A DNA stretch of 64,000 bases from Urophycis tenuis. Taxonomy: Eukaryota > Chordata > Actinopteri > Gadiformes > Phycidae. Both the position numbers and the translations under genes were made by a program. Positions 23,122 through 36,989 of this stretch are shown here, piece after piece. The notes beneath the pieces are model-generated. The model was not told the DNA's origin and did no database searches. It saw only the letters and a program-made list of their open reading frames with translations. The stretch covers positions 366,962-430,961 of the forward strand of contig JAXIVH010000142.1 in assembly GCA_036785325.1 (NCBI GenBank), given 5' to 3'. Numbering within the stretch: the first letter of the stretch is position 1; each line of letters begins with the position of its first letter.

Positions 23122-23635
23122 GTTATTTGTTGATGAGCCAGAGCCTGTGACTCCCACCAACCGGCCCGTTCAGCCCACTGCGTTGTCGTCCTCCACCCGG
23201 CCGAAGCCTCCTGCGCCCACCCGCCTCCAGCCGAGGCCTCCTGCTGCGTCAGCCTGTGGCCCGCCCGCCCCCTGTGTCGGCAGCACCCATACCGCTGGTC
23301 CTCCCCGCACAGCCACAGGCCCCCTCCGTCCTGCTTCGTGGGCCATCCTGCAGCTGTCTCTGCAGTCATCGTGTGTCAAAACCATTCAAACTTGTATATG
23401 GTAACATTTCAAAATGACACCAGCATAAATGAGGACCTTGCAATAGGTTGTGTGTTACAGGACCCCCCTGGCATACGGCTGTATGTCTCTGTGAAGGTGG
23501 TTGTGAAGAACTGCATCCGGCTGAACAAGTACAAGTGCCGGCGAGGCAGCAACTCTCTCGAGGGGTTGCACGCCCACCTGGTTAACGCCATCCCTTCACA
23601 GCGATATGGGATCATGCCGTTCCAAGTAAGTGATT

Positions 23636-23692
<57 letters not shown>

Positions 23693-23756
23693 GCGCGCGC
23701 GCATATATACACACACACACACACACTTATATATACACACACATATATATATATAC
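23122..23756 (+). pseudogene. Module 9: exon fragment, open version
   Basis: The CGA codon leaves a frame open from 23338 past the donor after 23625. CATACGGCTG changes Gln to Arg, shared only with module 10. It has one of the longest alternating tracts (about 23638-23756), with a (CG)5 core. Confidence 0.6.
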
Positions 23757-26249
23757 TTAAACATAGCTGACCCTTTTTTTCCCCCTTCTCGGGGATTATG
23801 CTCCCAGTTTTGATCTCGGACGTCTGGTCACTTATAGCATATAATAATATTCTATTACTGTTAAGCCAACTATGAATAATAAAACAGGCCAAAACATGTG
23901 TCCTTTATCATAGCTACACGTGTTACAAATAAACGCGTGAATTGGAAAGTTGAAGGTATGTTTTTAGCTGCTGGGTAGACTTCAGTGAACCTGACGCAGT
24001 TTTGTCTGTGAGCAACCAAATTGCTCGGGGATGGGCTCATTTTAAGCGGGGAAATCTAAGGTTCCCAACGGCGTATGGCAAGACTATATTGAGTCATGGG
24101 TCGTTGAAATACTAAGCTAATTAATTTCTGTTCTTTATTGAAAGATTGATCTTAATTGAAACGTTGAAGGTATGTTTTTAGCTGCTGGGTAGACTTCAGT
24201 CAACCTGACGCAGTTTTGTCTGTGAGCAAGCAGACTGCTCGCGGATGGGCTCATTTTAAGCGGGGAAATCTAAGCTTTCCAACGGCGTATGGCAAGACTA
24301 TATTGACTCATTGGTCGTTGAAATACTAAGCTAATTAATTTGTGATCTGTAAGGAAAGACTGATGTTAATTGAAACGTTGAAGGTATGTTTTTAGCTGCT
24401 GGGTAGACTTCAGTCAACCTGACACAGTTTTGTCTCTGAGCAACCAAATTGCTTGGGGATGGGCTCATTATAAGCGGGGAAATCTAAGCTTTTCAACGGC
24501 GTATGGCAAGACTATATTCACCAAAGGGCCTTTGAAATACTAAGCTAATTAATTTGTGTTCTGTAAGGAAAGATTGATGTTAATTGAAACGTTAAAGGTA
24601 TGTTTTTAGCTGCTGGGTAGACTTCATTCAACCTGACGCAGTTTAGTCTGTGATCAACCAGACTGCTCGCGGATGGGCTCATTTTAAGCGGGGAAATCTA
24701 AGCTTTCCAACGGCCTATGGCAAGACTATATTGACTCATGGGTCATTGAAATACTAAGCTAATTAATTTGTGTTCTGTAAGGAAAGATTGATGTTAATTG
24801 AAACGTTGAAGGTATGTTTTTAGCTGCTGGGTAAACTTCAGTCAACCTGACGCAGTTTAGTCTGTGATCAACCAGACTGCTCGCGGATGGGCTCATTTTA
24901 AGCGGGGAAATCAAAGCTTTCCAACGGCGTATGGAAAGACTATATTCACCAATGGCCCGTTGAAATACTAAGCTAATTAATTTGTGTTCTGTAAGGAAAG
25001 ATTGATGTTAATTGAAACGTTGAAGGTATGTCTTTAGCTGCTGTGTAGACTTCAGTCAACCTGACGCAGATTTGTCTGTGAGCAACCAAATTGCTCGGGG
25101 ATGGGCTCATTATAAGCGGGGAAATCTAAGCTTTCCAACGGCGTATGGCAAGACTATATTCACCAAAGGGCCGTTGAAATACTAAGCTAATTAATTTGTG
25201 TTCTGTAAGGAAAGATTGATGTTAATTGAAACGTTAAAGGTATGTTTTTAGCTGCTGGGTAGACTTCACTCAACCTGACACAGTTTTGTCTGTGAGCAAC
25301 CAAATTGCTCGGGGATGGGCTCATTATAAGCGGGGAAATCTAAGCTTTCCAACGGCGTATGGCAAGACTATATTCACCAAAGGGTCGTTGAAATACTAAG
25401 CTAATTAATTTGTGTTCTGTAAGGAAAGATTGATGTTAATTGAAACGTTGAAGGTATGTTTTTAGCTGCTGGGTAGATTTCAGTCAACCTGACGCAGTTT
25501 AGTCTGTGATCAACCAGACTGCTGGCGGATGGGCTCATTTTAAGCAGGGAAATCTAAGCTTTTCAACGGCGTATGGTAAGACTATATTCACCAAAGGGCC
25601 GTTGAAATACTAAGCTAATTAATTTGTGTTCTGTAAGGAAAGATTGATGTTAATTGAAACGTTAAAGGTATGTTTTTGGCTGCTGGGTAGACTTCATTCA
25701 ACCTGACGCAGTTTAGTCTGTGATCAACCAGACTGCTCGCGGATGGGCTCATTTTAAGCGGGGAAATCTAAGCTTTCCAACGGCGTATGGCAAGACTATA
25801 TTCACTAAAGGGTCGTTGAAATACTAAGCTAATTCATTTGTGTTCTGTAAGGAAAGATTGATGTTAATTGAAACGTTGAAGGTATGTCTTTAGCTGCTGT
25901 GTAGACTTCAGTCAACCTGACGCAGATTTGTCTGTGAGCAACCAAATTGCTCGGAGATTGGCTCATTTTAAACGGGGAAATCTAAGCTTTCCAACGACGT
26001 ATGGCATGACTATATTTGCCCATGGGTCGTCGAAATAATAAGCTGATTCATGTGTGTTCTGTTGGCTGTGGAAAGAAAATAGCACACAAGTCATACCAAG
26101 TCACCTTTATTTTTCAGTGATAAACATTAATAAATAAACAGTATGGACATTGTATAAACAGTTGTATAAAAAGTGTAAACGGTATGAACAGTGTTCTTAT
26201 AAAAGATATCAATATCAATACTGATCACGTGTGTATTTTATATTTCCAG
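23757..26249. repeat. 3' linker, ten monomers, 5' linker
   Basis: Ten monomers from about 23939 to 26051, one of two ten-monomer arrays. Variants such as GTGATCTGTAAGG, GCTTGGGGATGGG and AAAGGGCCTTTG recur in the array at 28924-31417, so the two share ancestry. Confidence 0.9.
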
Positions 26250-26763
26250 GTTATTTGTTGATGAGCCAGAGCCTGTGACTCCCACCAACCGGCCCGTTCA
26301 GCCCACTGCGTTGTCGTCCTCCACCCGGCCGAAGCCTCCTGCGCCCACCCGCCTCCAGCCGAGGCCTCCTGCTGCATCAGCCTGTGGCCCGCCCGCCCCC
26401 TGTGTCGGCAGCACCCATACCGCTGGTCCTCCCCGCACAGCCACAGGCCCCCTCCGTCCTGCTTCGTGGGCCATCCTGCAGCTGTCTCTGCAGTCATCGT
26501 GTGTCAAAACCATTCAAACTTGTATATGGTAACATTTCAAAATGACACCAGCATAAATGAGGACCTTGCAATAGGTTGTGTGTTACAGGACCCCCCTGGC
26601 ATACGGCTGTATGTCTCTGTGAAGGTGGTTGTGAAGAACTGCATCCGGCTGAACAAGTACAAGTGCCGGTGAGGCAGCAACTCTCTCGAGGGGTTGCACG
26701 CCCACCTGGTTAACGCCATCCCTTCACAGCGATGTGGGATCATGCCGTTCCAAGTAAGTGATT

Positions 26764-26820
<57 letters not shown>

Positions 26821-26876
26821 GCGCATATATACACACACACACACACTTATATATACACACACATATATATATATAC
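26250..26876 (+). pseudogene. Module 10: exon fragment with TGA
   Basis: Shares the Arg change CATACGGCTG with module 9 but has TGA at about 26670, so the stop codon is not confined to one sub-lineage. The donor lies after 26753. The alternating tract (about 26767-26876) is mostly CA. Confidence 0.6.
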
Positions 26877-28300
26877 TTAAACATAGCTGACCCTTTTTTT
26901 CCCCCTTCTCGGGGATCATGCTCCCAGTTTTGATCTCGGACGTCTGGTCACTTATAGCATATAATAATATTCTATTACTGTTAAGCCAACTATGAATAAT
27001 AAAACAGGCCAAAACATGTGTCCTTTATCATAGCTACACGTATTACAAAAAAAACGCGTGAATTGAAAAGTTGAAGGTATGTTTTTAGCTGCTGGGTAGA
27101 CTTCATTCAACCTGACGCAGTTTAGTCTGTGAGCAACCAAATTGCTCGCGGATGGGCTCATTTTAAGCGGGGAAATCTAAGGTTCCCAACGGCGTATGGC
27201 AAGACTATATTGAGTCATGGGTCGTTGAAATACTAAGCTAATTATTTTCTGTTCTTTATTGAAAGATTGATCTTAATTGAAACGTTGAAGGTATGTTTTT
27301 AGCTGCTGGGTAGACTTCAGTCAACCTGACGCAGTTTAGTCTGTGATCAACCAGACTGCTCGCGGATGGGCTCATTTTAAGCGGGGAAATCTAAGCTTTT
27401 CAACGGCGTATGGCAAGACTATATTCACCAATGGCCCGTTGAAATACTAAGCTAATTAATTTGTGTTCTGTAAGGAAAGATTGATGTCAATTGAAACGTT
27501 AAAGGTATGTTTTTAGCTGCTGGGTAGACTTCATTCAACCTGACGCAGTTTAGTCTGTGATCAACCAGACTGCTCGCGGATGGGCTCATTTTAAGCGGGG
27601 AAATCTAAGCTTTCCAACGGCGTATGGCAAGACTATATTGACTCATGGGTCATTGAAATACTAAGCTAATTAATTTGTGTTCTGTAAGGAAAGATTGATG
27701 TTAATTGAAACGTTGAAGGTATGTTTTTAGCTGCTGGGTAGACTTCAGTCAACCTGACGCAGTTTAGTCTGTGATCAACCAGACTGCTCGCGGATGGGCT
27801 CATTTTAAGCGGGGAAATCTAAGCTTTCCAACGGCGTATGGCAAGAGTATATTGACTCATGGGTCGTTGAAATACTAAGCTAATTAATTTGTGTTCTGTA
27901 AGGAAAGATTGATGTTAATTGAAACGTTGAAGGTATGTCTTTAGCTGCTGTGTAGACTTCAGTCAACCTGACGCAGATTTGTCTGTGAGCAACCAAATTG
28001 CTCGGAGATGGGCTCATTTTAAACGGGGAAATCTAAGCTTTCCAACGACGTATGGCATGACTATATTTGCCCATGGGTCGTCGAAATAATAAGCTGATTC
28101 ATGTGTGTTCTGTTGGCTGTGGAAAGAAAATAGCACACAAGTCATACCAAGTCACCTTTATTTTTCAGTGATAAACATTAATAAATAAACAGTATGGACA
28201 TTGTATAAACAGTTGTATAAAAAGTCTAAACGGTATGAACAGTGTTCTTATAAAAGATATCAATATCAATACTTATCACGTGTGTATTTTATATTTCCAG
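26877..28300. repeat. 3' linker, five monomers, 5' linker
   Basis: Five monomers from about 27059 to 28103, closely resembling the five-monomer arrays at 8286-9710 and 17627-19050 in variant order. It has GGGATCATGCTCCC in the 3' linker, AAGTCTAAACGG in the 5' linker, and CTTATCACG just before the acceptor. Confidence 0.9.
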
Positions 28301-28822
28301 GTTATTTGTTGATGAGCCAGAGCCTGTGACTCCCACCAACCGGCCCGTTCAGCCCACTGCGTTGTCGTCCTCCACCCGGCCGAAGCCTCCTGCGCCCACC
28401 CGCCTCCAGCCGAGGCCTCCTGCTGCGTCAGCCTGTGGCCCGCCCGCCCCCTGTGTCGGCAGCACCCATACCGCTGGTCCTCCCCGCACAGCCACAGGCC
28501 CCCTCCGTCCTGCTTCGTGGGCCATCCTGCAGCTGTCTCTGCAGTCATCGTGTGTCAAAACCATTCAAACTTGTATATGGTAACATTTCAAAATGACACC
28601 AGCATAAATGAGGACCTTGCAATAGGTTGTGTGTTACATGACCCCCCTGGCATACAGCTGTATGTCTCTGTGAAGGTGGTTGTGAAGAACTGCATCCGGC
28701 TGAACAAGTACAAGTGCCGGTGAGGCAGCAACTCTCTCGAGGGGTTGCACGCCCACCTGGTTAACGCCATCCCTTCACAGCGATGTGGGATCATGCCGTT
28801 CCAAGTAAGTGATTAAAACACA

Positions 28823-28867
<45 letters not shown>

Positions 28868-28923
28868 ACGCGCATATATACACACACACACACGCATATA
28901 TACACACACATATATATATATAC
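28301..28923 (+). pseudogene. Module 11: exon fragment with TGA
   Basis: Consensus sequence with TGA at about 28721 and the donor after 28804. The alternating tract (about 28818-28923) has two interruptions, ACATAC and AAACAC. Confidence 0.6.
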
Positions 28924-31417
28924 TTAAACATAGCTGACCCTTTTTTTCCCCCTTCTCGGGGATTATGCTCCCAGTTTTGATCTCGGACGTCTGGTCACTT
29001 ATAGCATATAATAATATTCTATTACTGTTAAGCCAACTATGAATAATAAAACAGGCCAAAACATGTGTCCTTTATCATAGCTACACGTATTACAAAAAAA
29101 ACGCGTGAATTGAAAAGTTGAAGGTGTGTTTTTAGCCGCTGGGTAGACTTCAGTCAACCTGACGCAGTTTTGTCTTTGAGCAACCAAATTGCTCGGGGAT
29201 GGGCTCATTTTAAGCGGGGAAATCTAAGGTTCCCAACGGCGTATGGCAAGATTATATTGAGTCATGGGTCGTTGAAATACTAAGCTAATTAATTTCTGTT
29301 CTTTATTGAAAGATTGATCTTAATTGAAACGTTGAAGGTATGTTTTTAGCTGCTGGGTAGACTTCAGTCAACCTGACGCAGTTTTGTCTGTGAGCAAGCA
29401 GACTGCTCGCGGATGGGCTCATTTTAAGCGGGGAAATCTAAGCTTTCCAACGGCGTATTGCAAGACTATATTGACTCATTGGTCGTTGAAATACTAAGCT
29501 AATTAATTTGTGATCTGTAAGGAAAGATTGATGTTAATTGAAACGTTGAAGGTATGTTTTTAGCTGCTGGGTAGACTTCAGTCAACCTGACACAGTTTTG
29601 TCTCTGAGCAACCAAATTGCTTGGGGATGGGCTCATTATAAGCGGGGAAATCTAAGCTTTTCAACGGCGTATGGCAAGACTATATTCACCAAAGGGCCTT
29701 TGAAATACTAAGCTAATTAATTTGTGTTCTGTAAGGAAAGATTTATGTTAATTGAAACGTTAAAGGTATGTTTTTAGCTGCTGGGTAGACTTCATTCAAC
29801 CTGACGCAGTTTAGTCTGTGATCAACCAGACTGCTCGCGGATGGGCTCATTTTAAGCAGGGAAATCTAAGCTTTCCAACGGCCTATGGCAAGACTATATT
29901 GACTCATGGGTCATTGAAATACTAAGCTAATTAATTTGTGTTCTGTAAGGAAAGATTGATGTTAATTGAAACGTTGAAGGTATGTTTTTAGCTGCTGGGT
30001 AGACTTCAGTCAACCTGACGCAGCTTAGTCTGTGATCAACCAGACTGCTCGCGGATGGGCTCATTTTAAGCGGGGAAATCTAAGCTTTTCAACGGCGTAT
30101 GGCAAGACTATATTCACCAATGGCCCGTTGAAATACTAAGCTAATTAATTTGTGTTCTGTAAGGAAAGATTGATGTCAATTGAAACGTTAAAGGTATGTT
30201 TTTAGCTGCTGGGTAGACTTCATTCAACCTGACGCAGTTTAGTCTGTGATCAACCAGACTGCTCGCGGATGGGCTCATTTTAAGCGGGGAAATCTAAGCT
30301 TTCCAACGGCGTATGGAAAGACTATATTGACTCATGGGTCGTTGAAATACTAAGCTAATTAATTTGTGTTCTGTAAGGAAAGATTGATGTTAATTGAAAC
30401 GTTGAAGGTATGTCTTTAGCTGCTGTGTAGACTTCAGTCAACCTGATGCAGATTTGTCTGTGAGCAACCAAATTGCTCGGGGATGGGCTCATTATAAGCG
30501 GGGAAATCTACGCTTTCCAACGGCGTATGGCAAGACTATATTCACCAAAGGGCCGTTGAAATACTAAGCTAATTAATTTGTGTTCTGTAAGGAAAGATTG
30601 ATGTTAATTGAAACCTTAAAGGTATGTTTTTAGCTGCTGGGTAGACTTCATTCAACCTGACGCAGTTTAGTCTGTGATCAACCAGACTGCTCGCGGATGG
30701 GCTCATTTTAAGCGGGGAAATCTAAGCTTTCCAACGGCGTATGGCAAGACTATATTGACTCATGGGTCGTTGAAATACTAAGCTAATTAATTTGTGTTCT
30801 GTAAGGAAAGATTGATGTTAATTGAAACGTTGAAGGTATGTTTTTAGCTGCTGGGTAGACTTCAGTCAACCTGACGCAGTTTAGTCTGTGATCAACCAGA
30901 CTGCTCGAGGATGGGCTCATTTTAAGCGGGGAAATCTAAGCTTTCCAACGGCGTATGGCAAGCCTATATTCACTAAAGGGTCGTTGAAATACTAAGCTAA
31001 TTAATTTGTGTTCTGTAAGGAAAGATTGATGTTAATTGAAACGTTGAAGGTATGTCTTTAGCTGCTTTGTAGACTTCAGTCAACCTCACGCAGATTTGTC
31101 TGTGAGCAACCAAATTGCTCGGAGATGGGCTCATTTTAAACGGGGAAATCTAAGCTTTCCAACGACATATGGCATGACTATATTTGCCCATGGGTCGTCG
31201 AAATAATAAGCTGATTCATGTGTGTTCTGTTGGCTGTGGAAAGAAAATAGCACACAAGTCATACCAAGTCACCTTTATTTTTCAGTGATAAACATTAATA
31301 AATAAACAGTATGGACATTGTATAAACAGTTGTATAAAAAGTGTAAACGGTATGAACAGTGTTCTTATAAAAGATATCAATATCAATACTGATCACGTGT
31401 GTATTTTATATTTCCAG
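28924..31417. repeat. 3' linker, ten monomers, 5' linker
   Basis: Ten monomers from about 29107 to 31220. The first reads TTGAAGGTGTGTTTTTAGCCGCTGG. Private changes include GATTTATGTTAATTG, AAATCTACGC and GCTGCTTTGTAG. Confidence 0.9.
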
Positions 31418-31931
31418 GTTATTTGTTGATGAGCCAGAGCCTGTGACTCCCACCAACCGGCCCGTTCAGCCCACTGCGTTGTCGTCCTCCACCCGGCCGA
31501 AGCCTCCTGCGCCCACCCGCCTCCAGCCGAGGCCTCCTGCTGCGTCAGCCTGTGGCCCGCCCGCCCCCTGTGTCGGCAGCACCCATACCGCTGGTCCTCC
31601 CCGCACAGCCACAGGCCCCCTCCGTCCTGCTTCGTGGGCCATCCTGCAGCTGTCTCTGCAGTCATCGTGTGTCAAAACCATTCAAACTTGTATATGGTAA
31701 CATTTCAAAATGACACCAGCATAAATGAGGACCTTGCAATAGGTTGTGTGTTGCATGACCCCCCTGGCATACAGCTGTATGTCTCTGTGAAGTCGGTTGT
31801 GAAGAACTGCATCCGGCTGAACAAGTACAAGTGCCGGTGAGGCAGCAACTCTCTCGAGGGGTTGCACGCCCACCTGGTTAACGCCGTCCCTTCACAGCAA
31901 TGTGGGATCATGCCGTTCCAAGTAAGTGATT

Positions 31932-31984
<53 letters not shown>

Positions 31985-32039
31985 GCGCATATATACACAC
32001 ACACACACACTTATATATACACACACATATATATATATA
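31418..32039 (+). pseudogene. Module 12: exon fragment with TGA and extra changes
   Basis: Private changes are GTGTTGCATGACC, AAGTCGGTTG (Val to Ser in the second frame) and CACAGCAATGTGG. TGA lies at about 31838 and the donor after 31921. The alternating tract is at about 31934-32039. Confidence 0.6.
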
Positions 32040-33893
32040 CTTAAACATAGCTGACCCTTTTTTTCCCCCTTCTCGTGGATTATGCTCCCAGTTTTGATCT
32101 CGGACGTCTGGTCACTTATAGCATATAATAATATTCTATTACTGTTAAGCCAACTATGAATAATAAAACAGGCCAAAACATGTGTCCTTTATCATAGCTA
32201 CACGTATTACAAAAAAAAACGCGTGAATTGAAAAGTTTAAGGTATGTTTTTAGCTGCTAGGTAGACTTCATTCAACCTGACGCAGTTTAGTCTGTGAGCA
32301 ACTAAATTGCTCGCGGATGGGCTCATTTTAAGCGGGGAAATCTAAGGTTCCCAACGGCGTATGGCAAGACTATATTGAGTCATGGGTCGTTGAAATACTA
32401 AGCTAATTAATTTCTGTTCTTTATGGAAAGATTGATCTTAATTGAAACGTTGAAGGTATGTTTTTAGCTGCTGGGTAGACTTCAGTCAACCTGACGCAGT
32501 TTTGTCTGTGAGCAACCAGACTGCTCGCGGATGGGCTCATTTTAAGCAGGGAAATCTAAGCTTTCCAACGGCGTATGGCTAGACTATATTCACCAAAGGG
32601 CCGTTGAAATACTAAGCTAATTAATTTGTGTTCTGTAAGGAAAGATTGATGTTAATTGAAACGTTAAAGGTATGTTTTTAGCTGCTGGGTAGACTTCAGT
32701 CAACCTGACGCAGTTTTGTCTCTGAGCAACTAAATTGCTTGGGGATGGGCTCATTTTAAGCGGGGAAATCTAAGCTTTCCAACGGCGTATGGCAAGACTA
32801 TATTTACCAAAGGGTCGTTGAAATACTAAGCTAATTAATTTGTGTTCTGTAAGGAAAGATTGATGTTAATTGAAACGTTGAAGGTATGTTTTTAGCTGCT
32901 GGGTAGACTTCATTCAACCTGACGCAGTTTAGTCTGTGATCAACCAGACTGCTGGCGGATGGGCTCATTTTAAGTGGGGAAATCTAAGCTTTTCAACGGC
33001 GTATGGCAAGACTATATTCACCAAAGGGCCTTTGAAATACTAAGCTAATTAATTTGTGTTCTGTAAGGAAAGATTGATGTTAATTGAAACGTTAAAGGTA
33101 TGTTTTTAGCTGCTGGGTAGACTTCAGTCAACCTGACGCAGTTTAGTCTGTGATCAAGCAGACTGCTCGCGGATGGGCTCATTTTAAGCGGGAAAATCTA
33201 AGCTTTCCAACGGCGTATGGCAAGACTATATTGACTCATTGGTCGTTGAAATACTAAGCTAATTAATTTGTGATCTGTAAGGAAAGATTGATGTTAATTG
33301 AAACGTTGAAGGTATGTTTTTAGCTGCTGGGTAGACTTCAGTCAACCTGACACAGTTTTGTCTCTGAGCAACCAAATTGCTTGAGGATGGGCTCATTATA
33401 AGCGGGGAAATCTAAGCTTTCTAACGGCGTATGGCAAGACTATATTCACTAAAGGGTCGTTGAAATACTAAGCTAATTAATTTGTGTTCTGTAAGGAAAG
33501 ATTGATGTTAATTGAAACGTTGAAGGTATGTCTTTAGCTGCTGTGTAGACTTCAGTCAACCTGACGCAGATTTGTCTGTGAGCAACCAAATTGCTCGGAG
33601 ATGGGCTCATTTTAAACGGGGAAATCTAAGCTTCCCAACGACGTATGGCATGACTATATTTGCCCATGGGTCGTCGAAATAATAAGCTGATTCATGTGTG
33701 TTCTGTTGGCTGTGGAAAGAAAATAGCACACAAGTCATACCAAGTCACCTTTATTTTTCAGTGATAAACATTAATAAATAAACAGTATGGACATTGTATA
33801 AACAGTTGTATAAAAAGTGTAAACGGTATGAACAGTGTTCTTATAAAAGATATCAATATCAATACTGATCACGTGTGTATTTTATATTTCCAG
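32040..33893. repeat. 3' linker, seven monomers, 5' linker
   Basis: Seven monomers from about 32225 to 33696. The 3' linker has CTCGTGGATTATGC and nine A's before CGCGTG. Two monomers carry the GTGATCTGTAAGG and CTCTGAGCAACC types in a different order from the ten-monomer arrays. Confidence 0.9.
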
Positions 33894-34407
33894 GTTATTT
33901 GTTGATGAGCCAGAGCCTGTGACTCCCACCAACCGGCCCGTTCAGCCCACTGCGTTGTCGTCCTCCACCCGGCCGAAGCCTCCTGCGCCCACCCGCCTCC
34001 AGCCGAGGCCTCCTGCTGCGTCAGCCTGTGGCCCGCCCGCCCCCTGTGTCGGCAGCACCCATACCGCTGGTCCTCCCCGCACAGCCACAGGCCCCCTCCG
34101 TCCTGCTTCGTGGGCCATCCTGCAGCTGTCTCTGCAGTCATCGTGTGTCAAAACCATTCAAACTTGTATATGGTAACATTTCAAAATGACACCAGCATAA
34201 ATGAGGACCTTGCAATAGGTTGTGTGTTACATGACCCCCCTGGCATACAGCTGTATGTCTCTGTGAAGGTGGTTGTGAAGAACTGCATCCGGCTGAACAA
34301 GTACAAGTGCCGGTGAGGCAGCAACTCTCTCGAGGGGTTGCACGCCCACCTGGTTAATGCCATCCCTTCACAGCGATGTGGGATCATGCCGTTCCAAGTA
34401 AGTGATT

Positions 34408-34455
<48 letters not shown>

Positions 34456-34504
34456 TATATACACACACACACACGCATATATACACACACATATATATAT
34501 ATAC
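33894..34504 (+). pseudogene. Module 13: exon fragment with TGA
   Basis: Consensus apart from GTTAATGCC. TGA lies at about 34315 and the donor after 34397. The alternating tract (about 34411-34504) lacks a CG core. Confidence 0.6.
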
Positions 34505-34812
34505 TTAAACATAGCTGACCCTTTTTTTCCCCCTTCTCGGGGATTATGCTCCCAGTTTTGATCTCGGACGTCTGGTCACTTATAGCATATAATAATATTC
34601 TATTACTGTTAAGCCAACTATGAATAATAAAACAGGCCAAAACATGTGTCCTTTATCATAGCTACACGTGTTACAAAAAAAACGCGTGCATTGAAAAGTT
34701 GAAGGTATGTTTTTAGCTGCTGGGTAGACTTCAGTCAACCTGACGCAGTTTTGTCTCTGAGCAACCAAATTGCTTGGGGATGGGCTCATTATAAGCGGGG
34801 AAATCTAAGCTT
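34505..34812. repeat. 3' linker and truncated monomer at the left edge of the foreign array
   Basis: A normal 3' linker and about 125 bp of one monomer, which stops inside AAATCTAAGCTT at 34812. The next base starts unrelated sequence (GATATTGGCGAGTG). Confidence 0.9.
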
Positions 34813-35579
34813 GATATTGGCGAGTGCAACTGCCTTTGATCCCCTATTCAACAACCGAGTCGTTGGATGAGGTGGGGGGGGGGTCATCGAGATAACTCTA
34901 ACGAACCTAACCGAGCCAGGGCCATCGAAAGAACGGGCTCTCTACACAACCCATTTATATTACCTTACCAACTGTTATTCACAAAACGACCACTAGATGG
35001 AGGCGATGGACCACCACTGAAGAATCAAAAGAAGGCAACCAGCCTTTAACACAAAGACTAAAAACTCACTTCAGCTGTGATCCTCTTTATCTAAATAAAT
35101 AAATAAACAAAAATGAATAAATAAATAGACTAAATAAATATACAAATATAAATAAATAAATTAAATATAGATTACCTTACCAACTATTGCAATTACCTAT
35201 TATTATTGTTATTATTATTATTACTTACCTATTAATGCAATTTCCCAACCTGGGAACAATAGAGTATTTCTATTTCTATTTCTATAACTCTTCTTCACAA
35301 AACGACCACTAGGTGGAGACGACGCACCACCAGCGAGGAATCAAAAGAGGAGGAACAACCTTGAATACAAAGATTAAAACCCACTCCAGCGGTGAGTCTC
35401 TCGATGTATTTATTTACTAAAAAAATATATATTAAATATATATACTCCTCCCATCTCTTCTCCCCTGTCTTCCCTCATGGAAATGAGGGAGTTGGGGGAG
35501 ATAGAGTGTACTAGCCCGATCCGGCGGGGGTGAGTTCAGTCCATACAGACTGTCTCACCTTGACTCTACCTTCCTCAAT

Positions 35580-36435
35580 CTCTAGCTCTAACTCTAACCC
35601 TAGGGATAACCTCAACCCCAACCCTAACCATAGGCCTAACCTTAGCCCTAACCCTAACTCAACCCTAACACTAACCCTTACCTTGGCCCTAATCTTGACA
35701 CTAACCTCAACCCCTAACCTTAGCCTTAACACTAACCCTAACCCCTACTCTAACTCTAACCCTAACCCCTACTCTAACTCTAACCCTAAGCCTACCCTAA
35801 CCTCCAACACTAACCCTACCCTAACTCTAACGCTAACCCTAACTCTAACCTTTGCCCTAACTTTAGCCCTAACCCTAGCCTCAGCCATAACCCTAACCCT
35901 AACCTTAGCCCTAACCCTAACCTTAACCCTAACCCTAACCTTGGCCCTAACCTTAACACTAACCTCAAACCTAACCTTAACCCTAACCTCAGCCATAACC
36001 CTAACCCTAACCTTAGCCCTAACCCTAATTCTAGCCCTAACCCTAATCTTAACCATAACCTTAACCCTAACCTTGGCCCTAACACTTAACCTAACCTTAT
36101 CCATAACACTAACCCTAACCTCAACCCTAACCTTAACCCCAATCTCAGCCGTAACCCCAACCCTAACCTTATCCCTAACCTTAAACCTAACCCTAACCTC
36201 AGCCCTAACCTTAACCCTAACCTCAGCCCTCATCTTAACCCTAACCCCTAACCCCTAACCTCTAACCCTAACCCTAACCTTACCCTAACCGTAACGCTAA
36301 CCCTAACCCTTACTCTAACCTTAGCCCTAACCTTAGCCCTAACCGTAACCCTAACCTTAACCCTAACCTTAACCCTAAACCGTAACCTTATACCTAACCC
36401 TAACCTCAGCCCTAACCTTAACCCTAACCGCAACC
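35580..36435. repeat. Degenerate telomere-like CCCTAA array, unit 1
   Basis: About 850 bp of CTAACC-based hexamers mixed with CTTAACC, CTCAACC, CTTAGCC and CTTGGCC variants. The C-rich strand is the plus strand. Blocks repeat at a larger scale (for example CTCAGCCATAACCCTAACC twice), so it evolved as a minisatellite rather than as fresh telomeric DNA. Long Thr-Leu or Arg-Val frames on either strand are by-products of the hexamer pattern. Confidence 0.9.
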
Positions 36436-36662
36436 CCTCCCATTTACTTCAAACCTAACGTTAAGGTTAACTGCTAACTCTACCCCTAAATCTACCCTAA
36501 CCTTAACCTACACTTGACATATTGGAGGAAGAAGAAAAAACCATTACCGAAGTACCTACGGCGAGAATAGACTACCCCAAGAAATTGTTGTTTTGGGTGA
36601 GGAAAGTAAGCCATTGAGTCTTCTCTAAGGTCAACTTCCTACACAATCTCTGTAGTCGCGCG

Positions 36663-36989
36663 GTGTATGGGGCACAGGAATTGTTATTAACAGGCTGTTC
36701 GGCATGGGGTCCTGGAGGGGCCAGGGAGGCAGTGCTTAGTCGCGGCTGGCCTTGGCCTTTCCTACCCTGGGACCGACTGGGAAGGCACCGCTGGTCGGGG
36801 CTGGTCTTGGTCTTTCCTAGGTCTGGACACCCATCGCTGAGGATAGCTGCATTGGGGGACCGTGGAGGCAGTGCTTTGTCACGGCTGGCCTCGGTCCTTC
36901 GTGACCCCAGTTTTCTGCTAGTTCATCTGGACCCAACAGAGGACAAGAACCAAGCTCCGGCCCTGATTGGCCAAACCAGGGCTACCTAG
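36663..36989 (+). other. 108-codon open frame of satellite unit 1, unlikely gene
   Basis: The frame MYGAQELLLTGCSAWGPGG... is open and the same in all three satellite units. I recognise no domain. It covers a GC-rich internal duplication of about 45 bp (GGAGGCAGTGCTTAGTCGCG and GGAGGCAGTGCTTTGTCACG), which alone could give a long frame. It probably reflects recent duplication rather than selection. Confidence 0.2.

Noticed and set aside
35530..36258. Long Thr-Leu and Arg-Val open frames in the CCCTAA arrays
   Set aside because: They follow from the hexamer pattern, occur on both strands and have no start context or domain.
36663..36989. A host protein gene in the telomere-like unit
   Set aside because: No domain, no splice or polyadenylation context, and an internal 45-bp duplication explains the open frame.
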